From contig NZ_CP019936.1 of NCBI RefSeq assembly GCF_002009425.1, positions 2,777,297 to 2,841,296 of the forward strand: 64,000 bases of DNA, read 5' to 3'. Numbering within the stretch: position 1 is the first letter of the stretch; every line of letters begins with the position of its first letter. The notes beneath the pieces are model-generated. The model did not search any database. It had not been told where the DNA came from and saw only the letters and a list, made by a program, of their open reading frames with translations. This DNA is from Thiosocius teredinicola. GTDB taxonomy: Bacteria; Pseudomonadota; Gammaproteobacteria; Chromatiales; Chromatiaceae. Shown piece by piece: positions 52,716-61,587 of the stretch. Both the position numbers and the translations under genes were made by a program.

Positions 52716-54023
52716 TTAGCCGAACTGCTCCTCTTCGGTCGAACCGGTCAGTGCGGTAACCGACGAAGCGCCACCCTGAATCACGGTGGTGACATCGTCG
52801 AAGTAACCGGCGCCGACTTCCTGCTGGTGCGATACGAAGGTGTAACCCTTCTCGCGTGCAGCGAATTCCGGCTCCTGGACCATTTCGGTGTAGTGCTTCA
52901 TGCCTTCGCCACGAGCGTATGCATGCGCGAACTGGAAGGTGTTGTACCAGTTGACATGGATACCCGCCAGGGTGATGAACTGGTACTTGTAGCCCAGTGC
53001 CGACAGCTCGTCCTGGAACGAGGCGATCTGCGATTCGCTGAGGTTGGCTTTCCAGTTGAACGACGGCGAGCAGTTGTACGACAACAGCTGACCCGGGTTC
53101 TCTGCCAGAACCGCCTGGGCGAATTCACGCGCGAAGCCGATGTCCGGCTTGCCGGTCTCACACCACACCAGGTCGGCGTACGGTGCGTAGGCCACGCCAC
53201 GGCTGATCGACTGCTCGAGGCCGTTCTTCACGCGGTAAAAGCCTTCCGCAGTACGCTCACCGGTGCAGAACGGCTTGTCGTTTGCGTCGACGTCGGAGGT
53301 CAGCAGGTTGGCTGCTTCGGCATCGGTACGTGCCAAAACGATGGTCGGAACGCCCATCACGTCTGCTGCCAGACGCGCGGCGATCAGCTTCTGTACGGCT
53401 TCCGAGGTCGGAACCAGCACCTTGCCGCCCATGTGGCCGCACTTCTTAACGGCTGCCAGCTGGTCTTCGAAATGCACACCAGCGGCGCCTGCGCCGATCA
53501 TGTTCTTCATCAGTTCGAATGCGTTGAGCACGCCGCCGAAACCGGCTTCCGCGTCAGCGACGATCGGCAGGAAGTAGTCGACGAACTCTTCGTCGCCCGG
53601 GTTTACACCGCGGCCCCACTGAATCTCATCGGCACGCTTGAAGGTGTTGTTGATGCGGCGAACCATGGTCGGTACCGAATCGTAGGCGTACAGCGACTGG
53701 TCCGGGTACATGGTTTCGGAGGTGTTGCCGTCGGCGGCGACCTGCCAGCCCGACAGGTAAACCGCTTCCAGGCCGGCTTTGGCCTGCTGCATTGCCTGAC
53801 CGGCGGTGATTGCGCCGAACGCATTCACGTAGCCTTTCTTGGCGCTGCCGTTCACCAGCTCCCACAGCTTCTCCGCGCCGCGGCGTGCCAGGGTGTATTC
53901 AGGCTGGATCGATCCGCGCAGGCGGACAACGTCTTCCGCCGAGTAGCCGCGCTTGACGTTCGCCCAACGTGGATTTTCGGCCCAATCCTTCTCGAGCGCC
54001 TTGATCTGTTCGTCTCTGGTCAT
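52716..54023 (-). CDS. aceA: Isocitrate lyase AceA
   Basis: A 435-residue isocitrate lyase, the first step of the glyoxylate shunt (isocitrate to glyoxylate and succinate). The catalytic loop is intact, '[16 protein letters not shown]' (C195), as are '[12 protein letters not shown]', '[36 protein letters not shown]', and '[14 protein letters not shown]'. Length matches E. coli AceA (434). It is the leader of aceA-aceK-rraA, with a 340-base control region upstream that holds a TGC-N3-GCA palindrome. Confidence 0.96.
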   Translation of the reverse strand: MTRDEQIKALEKDWAENPRWANVKRGYSAEDVVRLRGSIQPEYTLARRGAEKLWELVNGSAKKGYVNAFGAITAGQAMQQAKAGLEAVYLSGWQVAADGNTSETMYPDQSLYAYDSVPTMVRRINNTFKRADEIQWGRGVNPGDEEFVDYFLPIVADAEAGFGGVLNAFELMKNMIGAGAAGVHFEDQLAAVKKCGHMGGKVLVPTSEAVQKLIAARLAADVMGVPTIVLARTDAEAANLLTSDVDANDKPFCTGERTAEGFYRVKNGLEQSISRGVAYAPYADLVWCETGKPDIGFAREFAQAVLAENPGQLLSYNCSPSFNWKANLSESQIASFQDELSALGYKYQFITLAGIHVNWYNTFQFAHAYARGEGMKHYTEMVQEPEFAAREKGYTFVSHQQEVGAGYFDDVTTVIQGGASSVTALTGSTEEEQFG

Positions 54024-54367
54024 GGTCTAACTCCCGTCTATGCCATTGTTTTCTGTCGAGATGCGCCGGGCCGGACATAAAACCGGGCAACCAGCCGGAC
54101 CGCAGCGAGCATCTACAAGTCGAACGTTTTGTTGCGTTGCAACAATCTTGTAAAACTAACCTCTAGCGTAGGTTTTGATCAATCACAAAATCGCCGTGCT
54201 GCCGTGCCTGGAGAATTCGTGCATGATGATTTTTTAATATTAAATAACAACAAGTTATAGCAGCTTGTATAAATTTGCTCCGCGCGCCAATCGCGCTAAA
54301 TGCAAAGCATTGATAAACCCTATCCTCGAACACCCCGTCGGCGTCGAGCGACGCACCCTTCCGCTAC
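54024..54367. other. aceA control region
   Basis: A 344-base gene-free stretch, unusually AT-rich between about 54170 and 54290 (TTTTTAATATTAAATAACAAC), suiting a regulated promoter. It holds the palindrome at 54129-54145 listed separately. The end of maeA lies on its far side, transcribed toward it. Confidence 0.6.
54129..54145. promoter_or_regulatory. TGC-N3-GCA palindrome upstream of aceA
   Basis: TTGTTGC-GTT-GCAACAA is a perfect inverted repeat with a 3-base spacer, centred 114 bases before the aceA start. The TGC-N3-GCA core is the same as in the two sites between phaE and phaA and resembles PhaR-binding sites described as CTGC-N3/4-GCAG. The protein that binds it is unknown; PhaR is inferred. 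Confidence 0.45.
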
Positions 54368-56110
54368 CTACAGCGCGTTCTCGGCCAGCACGTACGGCAG
54401 GTACTGCGGCTCCCACACCCGCGAACGCACGTATTCGCTCAAACCGGCCAGATCGTCGGGATCGAGGTCGGAACGGCCCGCCGAACCGTCACGCAACGCA
54501 ACCGCAAGCACGCGTGCGGCGACGGTCATGCTGACCTCGCGCAGATCGTTGATCGGCGGGAAGATGAGTTCACGCGACTGGTAGTGGCGTTCGGTGTACT
54601 CGGCGAGCGCGAAGGCCGATTCGATGATCATGGCGTCGCTGATCCGGTGGCAGCGGCCGAGAATGGCGGCGAACCCGATGCCGGGGAACACGAAGGCGTT
54701 GTTGCCCTGCCCGACCGGATGGCGTTTGCCCTCGTATTCGACATCGTCGAACGGGCTGCCGGTCGCAATGATCGCCTTACCCTCAGTCCAGGCGACCAGG
54801 TCCTGCGGAATCGCCTCGCAATTCGAGGTCGGGTTCGACAACGGAAAGATGATCGGTCGCTCGGCGTTGCGCGCCATGTGTTTCACGATCGGTTCCGAGA
54901 ACAACCCGCTGACACCGGTGAGGCCGAGCAGGATGGTCGGCTTGGCCTGATCGATAACTTCCATCAGCGACGGCACCTCGCCGGCGATCGTCCAACCGGC
55001 ATAGGTATCGGCAAACTGGCTGACTGGCAGCTGGTATTCCTGCGACGACACGCCGTCGACCACCAGACCGTGCGCATCCATCACGAACATCTGCCGCCGG
55101 GCCTGTTCGCGCGTCAGGCCTTCGTGCACCAGGCCATCCTGAATCGACTTGGCGACGCCCACACCGCCGGCGCCGGCGCCGACAACCACGATACGTTGTT
55201 TGGCGAGCGATTCACCTTTCAGCTTGCACGCCGCGATCAGGCCGGACAGGGTCACCGCGCCGGTGCCCTGGATATCGTCGTTGAACGATGAGATGCGATC
55301 CTTGTAGCGCGCCAGCACCTTGAAGGCGACGTCCTTGGCGAAGTCTTCCCATTGGATCGTGGCCTTGGGCCAACGACGTTTGACGGCGTCGACGAAACGA
55401 TCCAGCAATTCGAAATAGGCATCACCGCGCAGACGCGGTTGGTGCACGCCGAGATAGTCCGGGTCTTCGAGCAACTCGGTGCGATCGGTGCCGACATCGA
55501 TATTGACCGGCATCGTATGGAACGGGCTGACGCCGGCCCCTGCCGTGTACAGGGCAAGCTTGCCGATGCAGATCGCCAGTCCGCCGTGGCCCTGGTCGCC
55601 GATACCGAGAATCGCCGATGCGTCGGTCGCAACGATCATGCGCACGTTGTACAGCGGATAGTCGGCCAGGATCTGATCGATGTGATCGATGTTGGCCGGC
55701 GATACCGTGATGCCGCGCGGCGCCTGGTACAGATCGCTGTACTGCTGCACCGCCTTGCCGACGGTCGGCGTATACACGATCGGCATCATCTCCTGCAGAT
55801 GCTCTTGCAGCATTGCGTAGAAGCGCACCTCAGAGCGTTCCTGCATACCGCGCAGGTATTGATACTTGGAGATGTCATCCGGCTGTCGGCAATAGCCGCG
55901 GTACAGGCGCGCAACCTGCTGTTTCAGACCGCACACCTGCGGCGGCAGCATGCCTTCGAGCCCAAGTTCGAGGCGCTCACGTTCATTGAACGCCGTGCCC
56001 TTGTTGGTGGCGGCCATCCTCAACAGCGCATTACCTCGCAGATAAACTTCCAGGTAAGCGTTGCCGTTGTCGTCGTGCTTGTACGAGAAATAGGGGCTCA
56101 GGCGCGCCAT
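54368..56110 (-). CDS. maeA: NAD(P)-dependent malic enzyme
   Basis: A 580-residue malic enzyme of the long, MaeA/SfcA-like form that oxidatively decarboxylates malate to pyruvate. Seen: 'LQEMMPIVYTPTVGKAVQQYSDLY', 'RMIVATDASAILGIGDQGHGGLAICIGKLALYTAGAGV', the metal site 'SFNDDIQGTGAVTLSGLIAA', the nucleotide site 'IVVVGAGAGGVGVAKSI' (GxGxxG) and 'IIFPLSNPTSNCEAIPQDLVAWTEGKAIIATGSPF'. Length fits (565 in E. coli MaeA). It lies 16 bases after glcB, so malate made by malate synthase can be turned to pyruvate and then to PEP or acetyl-CoA. Confidence 0.93.
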   Translation of the reverse strand: MARLSPYFSYKHDDNGNAYLEVYLRGNALLRMAATNKGTAFNERERLELGLEGMLPPQVCGLKQQVARLYRGYCRQPDDISKYQYLRGMQERSEVRFYAMLQEHLQEMMPIVYTPTVGKAVQQYSDLYQAPRGITVSPANIDHIDQILADYPLYNVRMIVATDASAILGIGDQGHGGLAICIGKLALYTAGAGVSPFHTMPVNIDVGTDRTELLEDPDYLGVHQPRLRGDAYFELLDRFVDAVKRRWPKATIQWEDFAKDVAFKVLARYKDRISSFNDDIQGTGAVTLSGLIAACKLKGESLAKQRIVVVGAGAGGVGVAKSIQDGLVHEGLTREQARRQMFVMDAHGLVVDGVSSQEYQLPVSQFADTYAGWTIAGEVPSLMEVIDQAKPTILLGLTGVSGLFSEPIVKHMARNAERPIIFPLSNPTSNCEAIPQDLVAWTEGKAIIATGSPFDDVEYEGKRHPVGQGNNAFVFPGIGFAAILGRCHRISDAMIIESAFALAEYTERHYQSRELIFPPINDLREVSMTVAARVLAVALRDGSAGRSDLDPDDLAGLSEYVRSRVWEPQYLPYVLAENAL

Positions 56111-56126
56111 TGCTGCTCCAAAGTGA

Positions 56127-58322
56127 TCAGGCTACGTTTTCAAGCGTAGCTTTCAACTGTGCACGCCGTGCGTGCAATACCGGTTCGGTGTAACCATTGG
56201 GCTGCACCCGCCCCTTCAACACCAGGTCGAGCGCGGCGTGGAAAGCGACGCCGTCGAAACCGGGGGCCATCGGCTTGTAGGCCGGATCCTGCGCGTTCTG
56301 CTTGTCGACGACGACGGCCATGCGCTTGAACGTCTCCATAACCTGCGCCTCGTCGCAGATGCCGTGGTGCAGCCAGTTGGCCATGTGCTGACTCGAGATA
56401 CGCAGCGTTGCACGGTCTTCCATCAGACCGACATCGTTGATGTCGGGCACCTTCGAACAACCGACGCCCTGGTCGATCCAGCGAACCACATAGCCGAGGA
56501 TGCCTTGCGCATTGTTGTCGAGTTCGCGCTGGATCTGTTCAGCGTTCAACGACGTCGGATCACGCAGCAATGGCGGCGTCAGGATGTCATCGAGGCTGGC
56601 CCGCGGGCGTGACTTGAGCTCTTCCTGGCGCGCCGCCACGTCGATGTCGTGATAGTGCATAGAGTGCAGGGTCGCGGCGGTCGGCGACGGAACCCACGCA
56701 CAGTTTGCCCCGGCGTTCGGGTGTGCGCCCTTGGTCTTGAGCATATTGGCCATCTGATCGGGGATCGGCCACATGCCCTTGCCGATCTGTGCACGTCCGG
56801 CCAGCCCGCAGGCCAAACCGTTGTCGACGTTCCAGTATTCGTAGGCGGCGATCCACTTCTCGTTCTTGATTTCCGCCTTCGGCAGCACCGGACCCAGTTC
56901 CATGCTGGTGTGGATCTCGTCGCCGGTGCGATCGAGGAAACCGGTGTTGATGAAGATCACGCGCTCGCTGGCGGCGCGGATGCATTCTTTGAGATTGACC
57001 GTGGTGCGGCGCTCTTCATCCATGATGCCCACCTTGAGCGTGTTTCGCGCCAGGCCCAGCACGTCTTCGACGCGGCCGAACAAGGTGTTGGTAAAGGCGA
57101 CCTCTTCAGGGCCATGCATCTTGGGCTTGACGATGTAGACGCTGCCGGTGCGCGAGTTGCGGTACTTACCTTTGCCGAGCAGATCGTGCATCGCGATCAG
57201 GCTGGTCACCATCGCGTCCATGATGCCTTCCGGAATCTCGTTGCCATCCGCCATCAGGATCGCATCGTTGGTCATCAGGTGGCCGACGTTGCGCACCAGC
57301 ATCATGCTGCGACCGGGCAGCACCAGGTCGCCGTCGCGCGACGAGGTGTAGACGCGATCGGAGTTCAACACACGCTCGACCGGCTGACCCTTCTTGTAGA
57401 AGGTTTCCGTCAGGTCGCCGCGCATCAGGCCCAGCCAGTTGCTGTAGACCTGCACCTTGTCTTCGGCATCGACGGCCGCGACCGAGTCTTCGCAATCCAT
57501 GATCGTGGTGATCGCCGATTCGACAACGACGTCGCGTACGCCGGCCGGATGCAGCTTGGCTACCGGGTGCTCCGGGTCAATCACGATGTCGATGTGCAGA
57601 CCGTTATCGCTGATCAGGATGTGGCTCAGCGCACCGTCTTTTTCGCGGTAGCCGACAAACTCGGCCGGATCGACCAGGCCTGTCGTGACCCCGTCCTTGA
57701 GCGTCGCTGCCAGGCCGACGTGGTCGTTGAAGCTGACCAAGGAATACTCGGTGACGTCGGCGTGCGAACCGTCGGTCAGCGGTACTGCCTTGTCGAGGAA
57801 CTGAATGGCACGTGCAACCACTGCCTCGCCGCGCTTCTGATTGAAGGTCAATCCCTTTTCGAGGCCGCCGTCTTCCGGGATCACGTCGGTACCGTAGAAG
57901 GCGTCGTACAGGCTGCCCCAGCGCGCATTGGCGGCATTCAATGCGTAGCGCGCATTGTTGACCGGCACCACGAGCTGCGGACCTGCGATGTTCGCGATTT
58001 CGTCATCCACGTTTGCCGTGGTGATCGAAAAATCATCGCCTTCGGGCACCAGGTAACCGATCGCTTCGAGAAACGATTTGTACTCGCCCATGTCGAGTGC
58101 CTGGCCCTTGCGCGCCTGGCACCATTCGTCCATCTGGGCCTGGATCTGATCACGCTTGCTGAGCAGACTCTTGTTGACCGGCGCGAGGTCGACAACGAGC
58201 TTGGCAAAGCCCTGCCAGAATGCCTCGGCAGCGACGCCGGTGCCCGGCAACGCCTGCTCTTGGATGAAATCGTAAAGGGGTTTCGCGACCTGCAGGTCGC
58301 CGGCGGCTACGCGTTCTGTCAT
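56127..58322 (-). CDS. glcB: Malate synthase G
   Basis: A 731-residue malate synthase of the G (single-chain, ~720-730) type that joins glyoxylate and acetyl-CoA. Seen: '[26 protein letters not shown]', '[34 protein letters not shown]' (catalytic base region), '[47 protein letters not shown]' and '[31 protein letters not shown]'. With aceA nearby it completes the glyoxylate shunt; no aceB-type enzyme is present. Its upstream gap contains a strong inverted repeat. Confidence 0.96.
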   Translation of the reverse strand: MTERVAAGDLQVAKPLYDFIQEQALPGTGVAAEAFWQGFAKLVVDLAPVNKSLLSKRDQIQAQMDEWCQARKGQALDMGEYKSFLEAIGYLVPEGDDFSITTANVDDEIANIAGPQLVVPVNNARYALNAANARWGSLYDAFYGTDVIPEDGGLEKGLTFNQKRGEAVVARAIQFLDKAVPLTDGSHADVTEYSLVSFNDHVGLAATLKDGVTTGLVDPAEFVGYREKDGALSHILISDNGLHIDIVIDPEHPVAKLHPAGVRDVVVESAITTIMDCEDSVAAVDAEDKVQVYSNWLGLMRGDLTETFYKKGQPVERVLNSDRVYTSSRDGDLVLPGRSMMLVRNVGHLMTNDAILMADGNEIPEGIMDAMVTSLIAMHDLLGKGKYRNSRTGSVYIVKPKMHGPEEVAFTNTLFGRVEDVLGLARNTLKVGIMDEERRTTVNLKECIRAASERVIFINTGFLDRTGDEIHTSMELGPVLPKAEIKNEKWIAAYEYWNVDNGLACGLAGRAQIGKGMWPIPDQMANMLKTKGAHPNAGANCAWVPSPTAATLHSMHYHDIDVAARQEELKSRPRASLDDILTPPLLRDPTSLNAEQIQRELDNNAQGILGYVVRWIDQGVGCSKVPDINDVGLMEDRATLRISSQHMANWLHHGICDEAQVMETFKRMAVVVDKQNAQDPAYKPMAPGFDGVAFHAALDLVLKGRVQPNGYTEPVLHARRAQLKATLENVA

Positions 58323-58549
58323 GACAACAATTCCCTAATCTACGCCTAATCTGTGGGGCGATAGACTAAGAGCGCCACAGGCGAAATTCTTATAGGGAAT
58401 CTGCCGGCCTCATCATAAGCCAGCGCAATTATGGTGCATGCCATCCGTGGATAAATCCGACACTGCGCGCCGGTTTTCACCGTGTCTAATCGCGGCCTTG
58501 GGCGCCGCACATGGCTACAAACCAATCCCTTACGCGAAACAGGAACACG

Positions 58550-58603
58550 GTGCCCGGTAAGCGAGCGCACTGAAAGTGGCACCCACCCGCTTACCGGGCG
58601 CAC
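58550..58603. repeat. Inverted repeat upstream of glcB
   Basis: A 12-base arm GCCCGGTAAGCG (from 58552) faces CGCTTACCGGGC (to 58599), perfect over 12 bases, with 24 bases between; one further base pair at each end nearly extends it (GTGCCCGG … CCGGGCGCAC). It could be an operator for a dimeric regulator or a structure in RNA. The spacing is too wide for an ordinary terminator. Confidence 0.5.
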
Positions 58604-58743
58604 GGATTGCGCACTGTGCGATCCAATGGTGAGCGCCGAATCGACCGCAAAATCCACCTTTTCTTCCACGATGTGGAAACGGTTATTGCGGCGTACCACC
58701 GGGTGGTAGGAGAGAAAGCGTTAGGAATGAAACGAGATGGATG

Positions 58744-58771
58744 GGGTGCCGGCGCATACACACCGGCACCC
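58744..58771. terminator. Hairpin after phaC
   Basis: GGGTGCCGG (58744-58752) and CCGGCACCC (58763-58771) form a perfect 9-bp stem with a 10-base loop, 17 bases past the phaC stop. Position fits a terminator of the minus-strand phaEC unit, but only scattered T follow. Confidence 0.5.
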
Positions 58772-58787
58772 GCTGGACGGGTCTGAC

Positions 58788-59852
58788 TCAGGAGCGCTTA
58801 TCCAGCCACTCCCCGATCGCCGGCGGAATGGTCTTCTGCGCCTTGCCGCTCACATAGATACCGATGTGGCCACCCGGGAACGACAGCTCGGTGTAGTCCT
58901 TGGTACCGACGTGCTTTTCGAGCGCCTTGGAGGCGTCCGGCGGCACCAGGTGATCCTGCTCGGCGAACACGTTGAGCACCGGCATCGTGACCTTGCGCAA
59001 GTTGACGATCTCGTCGCCGATCTGCACCTCGCCCTTGATCAGCTTGTTCTGCTGGAAGAAATCCTTGATGAACTGACGGAAGGTCTCGCCTGCCTGGTCG
59101 GGGCTGTCGAAGATCCACTTCTCCATGCGCATAAAGTTCTTCAGCGCCTTGGGATCGTCCATCAGGTCGACCACGCCCAGGTACTTCTGCGCCATCAGCT
59201 GGTAAGGCTTCAGGTTCAGGAAGGTCCAGTTCAGCATCTCGCCCGGGATATTGCCCTGGGTGTCGACCAGCAGATCGATGTCGACGTTCTGTACCCAGTG
59301 GCTGAGCATATTGTCCGGCGTCTTGAAGTCGACCGGGGTGACCATGGTCACCAGGTTCCTGACCTTCTCCGGATGCATCGCGCTGTAGCACAGGCTGAAT
59401 GCCCCACCCTGGCAGATGCCGAGCAGGTTGACCTTGTCGATACCGTGGCGCGCACAGATCACGTCGACGCAGCGATCGAGGTAGCCGTTGATGTAGTCGT
59501 CCATGGTCAGGAAGCGGTCGGCCGCATCCGGGTAGCCCCAATCGATCAGGTACACATCCTGACCGGCATCGAGCAGACCGCGAATGGTCGAGCGGTTCTC
59601 TTGCAGGTCGGTCATGTACGGCCGGTTGACCAGCGCGTAAACGATCAGCAACGGTGTCTTGTTCTTCGCCGGCGTTTCGCTCTTGTAGCGATACAACACC
59701 ATCTTGTCTTCTTTGTAGACCGGTTCTTTCGGCGTCACCCCGGACGGGATGTCACCGACGTCCATCAGGTTGCCGACACCTTTGGCCAGTTTTTCGTTGA
59801 AGTCGCGAGCCTCGTTGAGGATCTCGTCGGGACGCAGTTGAAAAGGAAGCAT
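58788..59852 (-). CDS. phaC: Class III PHA synthase subunit PhaC
   Basis: The 354-residue catalytic subunit that polymerises 3-hydroxyacyl-CoA into polyhydroxyalkanoate on the granule surface. The lipase-like box is GICQGG with nucleophile C147; the partner residues are seen as D300 in 'FAEQDHLVPPD' and H329 in 'SFPGGHIGIYVSG'. Short length and 'MLPFQLRPDEILNEARDFNEKLAKG' are typical for class III (PhaC about 355 residues), which needs PhaE. It follows phaE by 30 bases. Strongly supported. Confidence 0.97.
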   Translation of the reverse strand: MLPFQLRPDEILNEARDFNEKLAKGVGNLMDVGDIPSGVTPKEPVYKEDKMVLYRYKSETPAKNKTPLLIVYALVNRPYMTDLQENRSTIRGLLDAGQDVYLIDWGYPDAADRFLTMDDYINGYLDRCVDVICARHGIDKVNLLGICQGGAFSLCYSAMHPEKVRNLVTMVTPVDFKTPDNMLSHWVQNVDIDLLVDTQGNIPGEMLNWTFLNLKPYQLMAQKYLGVVDLMDDPKALKNFMRMEKWIFDSPDQAGETFRQFIKDFFQQNKLIKGEVQIGDEIVNLRKVTMPVLNVFAEQDHLVPPDASKALEKHVGTKDYTELSFPGGHIGIYVSGKAQKTIPPAIGEWLDKRS

Positions 59853-59882
59853 GCGGAATATCCCCTGTGGAATCTCGTGTCG

Positions 59883-61355
59883 TTAACCCAGCAGTTTCTT
59901 GGCCTGCCCGATCCAGTCTTCGCGCAGAATACGTCCCTGCGCCTTGAGCGTTTCATCGAGCTCTTCGGCAAACTTGGTGTTGATCTCCGCCAGCCGCGCG
60001 AAGTTCTTGATGCCCTGCTCGTACAGCTTCTCGGCCATCTTCGGACCGATGCCCTTGATTTGGGTCAGGTCGTCTTCCGAGTCTTCGATCGGCAGGCTGT
60101 CCTGTGCCGGCGCCTTGGCCTTCGGCTTGGCTTTGGCCGATGCAGCGCGGCTGCCGCCGGCCGCACTGCCCTTGCTCAGTTTCTCGATCTGGGCGCGCAA
60201 CTCGGCAATCTCTTTTTCCAGGTGGCGCTTGTCGCGGCGATGCTCCTGCTGGCGACGCTGCACGGTATCCATCTCGGTGCGCGTCGGCAGGTTCATCAGC
60301 TCGTACTGCTGTTCGGCGAGGTGGTTCATATCCTGGCGAACGCGCATCAGGGCGTTGACCAGATCGCCGTAGACCACCTGGTACTCGTCGCTCATCGCGA
60401 AATCGGCGTAAGCCTCTTCGCTGGCGTCGACCCACATGTCGTACAGGGCACGCAGGCTCTCGATCTTCTCGCCTTTCTCGTGCAGTTCGCGCCAGCCGTT
60501 CTGCACCGACTCGAGCGAGGCCAGCGCCGTCTTGGCGAACGCCAGCTTATAGGCGCGCAGCGAGTCGTGATAAGCCAGGAGGTGACGCGCCAGCTGCTGC
60601 AGACGCTCCTGCTGCTCGCGGTTGTAACCCAGGCCCGGCATCGACAGCGCGCGGCAGAACTGCTCCTGCGCCGCACCGATACCCGGCATCTCGACACCGC
60701 CCGGCAGGTGGCCTTCGGCGACATCCTTGAGGTAGCTCTGCGACATGTTGAGCCAGGGCGCAACCGAATCGGCAAGCTGCGCCCAGCTGCTCAGTGCGGT
60801 GCCGCTGATACCCGGCAGATCAGGTGTCGCGATATCAATGTTGTTCTGTATCTGGGTGATCCACTGCTGCAGCATCGCCTGCATCGACGACATCCAGAAC
60901 TGCATGGCCGCTTCCGGCTGATCATCCGACGATGCCGAAAACGCGCCCTCGGCCATCGACATGAAAGACTTGCCCATATCGTAGAAACGCTGCGCAACCG
61001 AGCTGAGGTCGCCCTCGACGCCGGGTTTCAGACTCGACCACCACTGTTCCAGTGCCCCGATGAAAGGGTTACTGTTGGCGGCGTTGGCAAACGGGTTGAC
61101 GCTGAATGCGTTCTGCGCGAACGGATTTTGCGCGAATGGATTCTGGGCGAATGCATTGGCGGCAAACGGGTTTTGCGCGAAGGCATTGGCGGCGAACGGA
61201 TTCATGCCGGCAAACGGGTTGTTCGGCGTACTGCCCATGCCGAGGCCCATACCGCTGTTTTTGGCAAAGTCGTTCCAGGTTTCCCAGTATTTGCGCTGGG
61301 TTTCTGCCCAGTCTTTCAGCACTGACTCGTTCCAGAAATTCGGATTGGTACTCAT
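59883..61355 (-). CDS. phaE: Class III PHA synthase subunit PhaE with NPF repeats and HhH domain
   Basis: The 490-residue partner of PhaC. The core (~100-350: 'LEQWWSSLKPGVEGDLSSVAQRFYDMGKSFM', 'YNREQQERLQQLARHLLAYHDSLRAYKLAFAKTALASLESVQNGWRELHEKGEKI', 'LRALYDMWVDASEEAYADFAMSDEYQVVYGDLVNALMRVRQDMN') is PhaE. Two additions are unusual. Residues 46-98 contain seven NPF and three NAF tripeptides in a near-repetitive Asn-Pro-Phe-Ala tract. Residues ~350-400 are a charged coiled coil, then an Ala/Lys linker, and ~429-490 form a helix-hairpin-helix-like domain ('LTQIKGIGPKMAEKLYEQGIKNFARLAEI'). Typical PhaE is about 350-370 residues, so this one is extended. Confidence 0.93.
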   Translation of the reverse strand: MSTNPNFWNESVLKDWAETQRKYWETWNDFAKNSGMGLGMGSTPNNPFAGMNPFAANAFAQNPFAANAFAQNPFAQNPFAQNAFSVNPFANAANSNPFIGALEQWWSSLKPGVEGDLSSVAQRFYDMGKSFMSMAEGAFSASSDDQPEAAMQFWMSSMQAMLQQWITQIQNNIDIATPDLPGISGTALSSWAQLADSVAPWLNMSQSYLKDVAEGHLPGGVEMPGIGAAQEQFCRALSMPGLGYNREQQERLQQLARHLLAYHDSLRAYKLAFAKTALASLESVQNGWRELHEKGEKIESLRALYDMWVDASEEAYADFAMSDEYQVVYGDLVNALMRVRQDMNHLAEQQYELMNLPTRTEMDTVQRRQQEHRRDKRHLEKEIAELRAQIEKLSKGSAAGGSRAASAKAKPKAKAPAQDSLPIEDSEDDLTQIKGIGPKMAEKLYEQGIKNFARLAEINTKFAEELDETLKAQGRILREDWIGQAKKLLG

Positions 61356-61422
61356 AATTTGGAGGTCCAGATAATTGTTGGCAGTAGCAAATGCGGCCCA
61401 TCAACCGGGTTTGATTCCGGAA

Positions 61423-61438
61423 TTGTGCGTTGCACCAA
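61423..61438. promoter_or_regulatory. PhaR-like site 1, phaE-phaA gap
   Basis: TTGTGCGTTGCACCAA, an imperfect palindrome with core TGC-GTT-GCA, in the divergent gap between phaE and phaA. It resembles PhaR boxes (CTGC-N3-GCAG type). Binding is inferred. Confidence 0.5.
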
Positions 61439-61457
61439 AACACGTTAACATGCGCTC

Positions 61458-61473
61458 TTGTGCAGTGCAACAA
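61458..61473. promoter_or_regulatory. PhaR-like site 2, phaE-phaA gap
   Basis: TTGTGCAGTGCAACAA, core TGC-AGT-GCA, centred 35 bases from site 1. Two sites in one divergent promoter region would allow PhaR to repress phaEC and phaAB together. Confidence 0.5.
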
Positions 61474-61587
61474 AGTTCAGACGGCGCGACCGGGCAGCAG
61501 CAGAATAAATCCGGCGCAACGCTGGCATTCTAGTGATCTTTAGCGCCCCCTGCTCAATCCCAGGGGACGTATCAATCGGAGGATTTC

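Larger units (their letters stand above)
58323..58787. other. Gene-poor region between phaC and glcB
   Basis: A 465-base stretch with no credible gene. It must contain the glcB promoter. It holds the long inverted repeat at 58550-58603, a 19-base near-palindrome GATTGCGCACTGTGCGATC at 58605-58623, and a hairpin near the phaC stop at 58744-58771. No tRNA or small protein was recognised. Confidence 0.6.

Noticed and set aside
58346-58699. A 117-codon minus-strand frame in the gap between glcB and phaC.
   Set aside because: No ribosome site, no recognisable motif, and it contains the long inverted repeat; more likely control sequence.
61060-61220. The short near-repeats inside phaE considered as a CRISPR array or other DNA repeat.
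   Set aside because: They are in-frame codons for Asn-Pro-Phe-Ala tripeptides within a clear coding gene, without uniform spacers.
58737-61325. An 862-codon plus-strand open frame opposite phaC and phaE.
   Set aside because: Same cause: antisense to two strongly supported genes, with composition typical of a GC-rich shadow.
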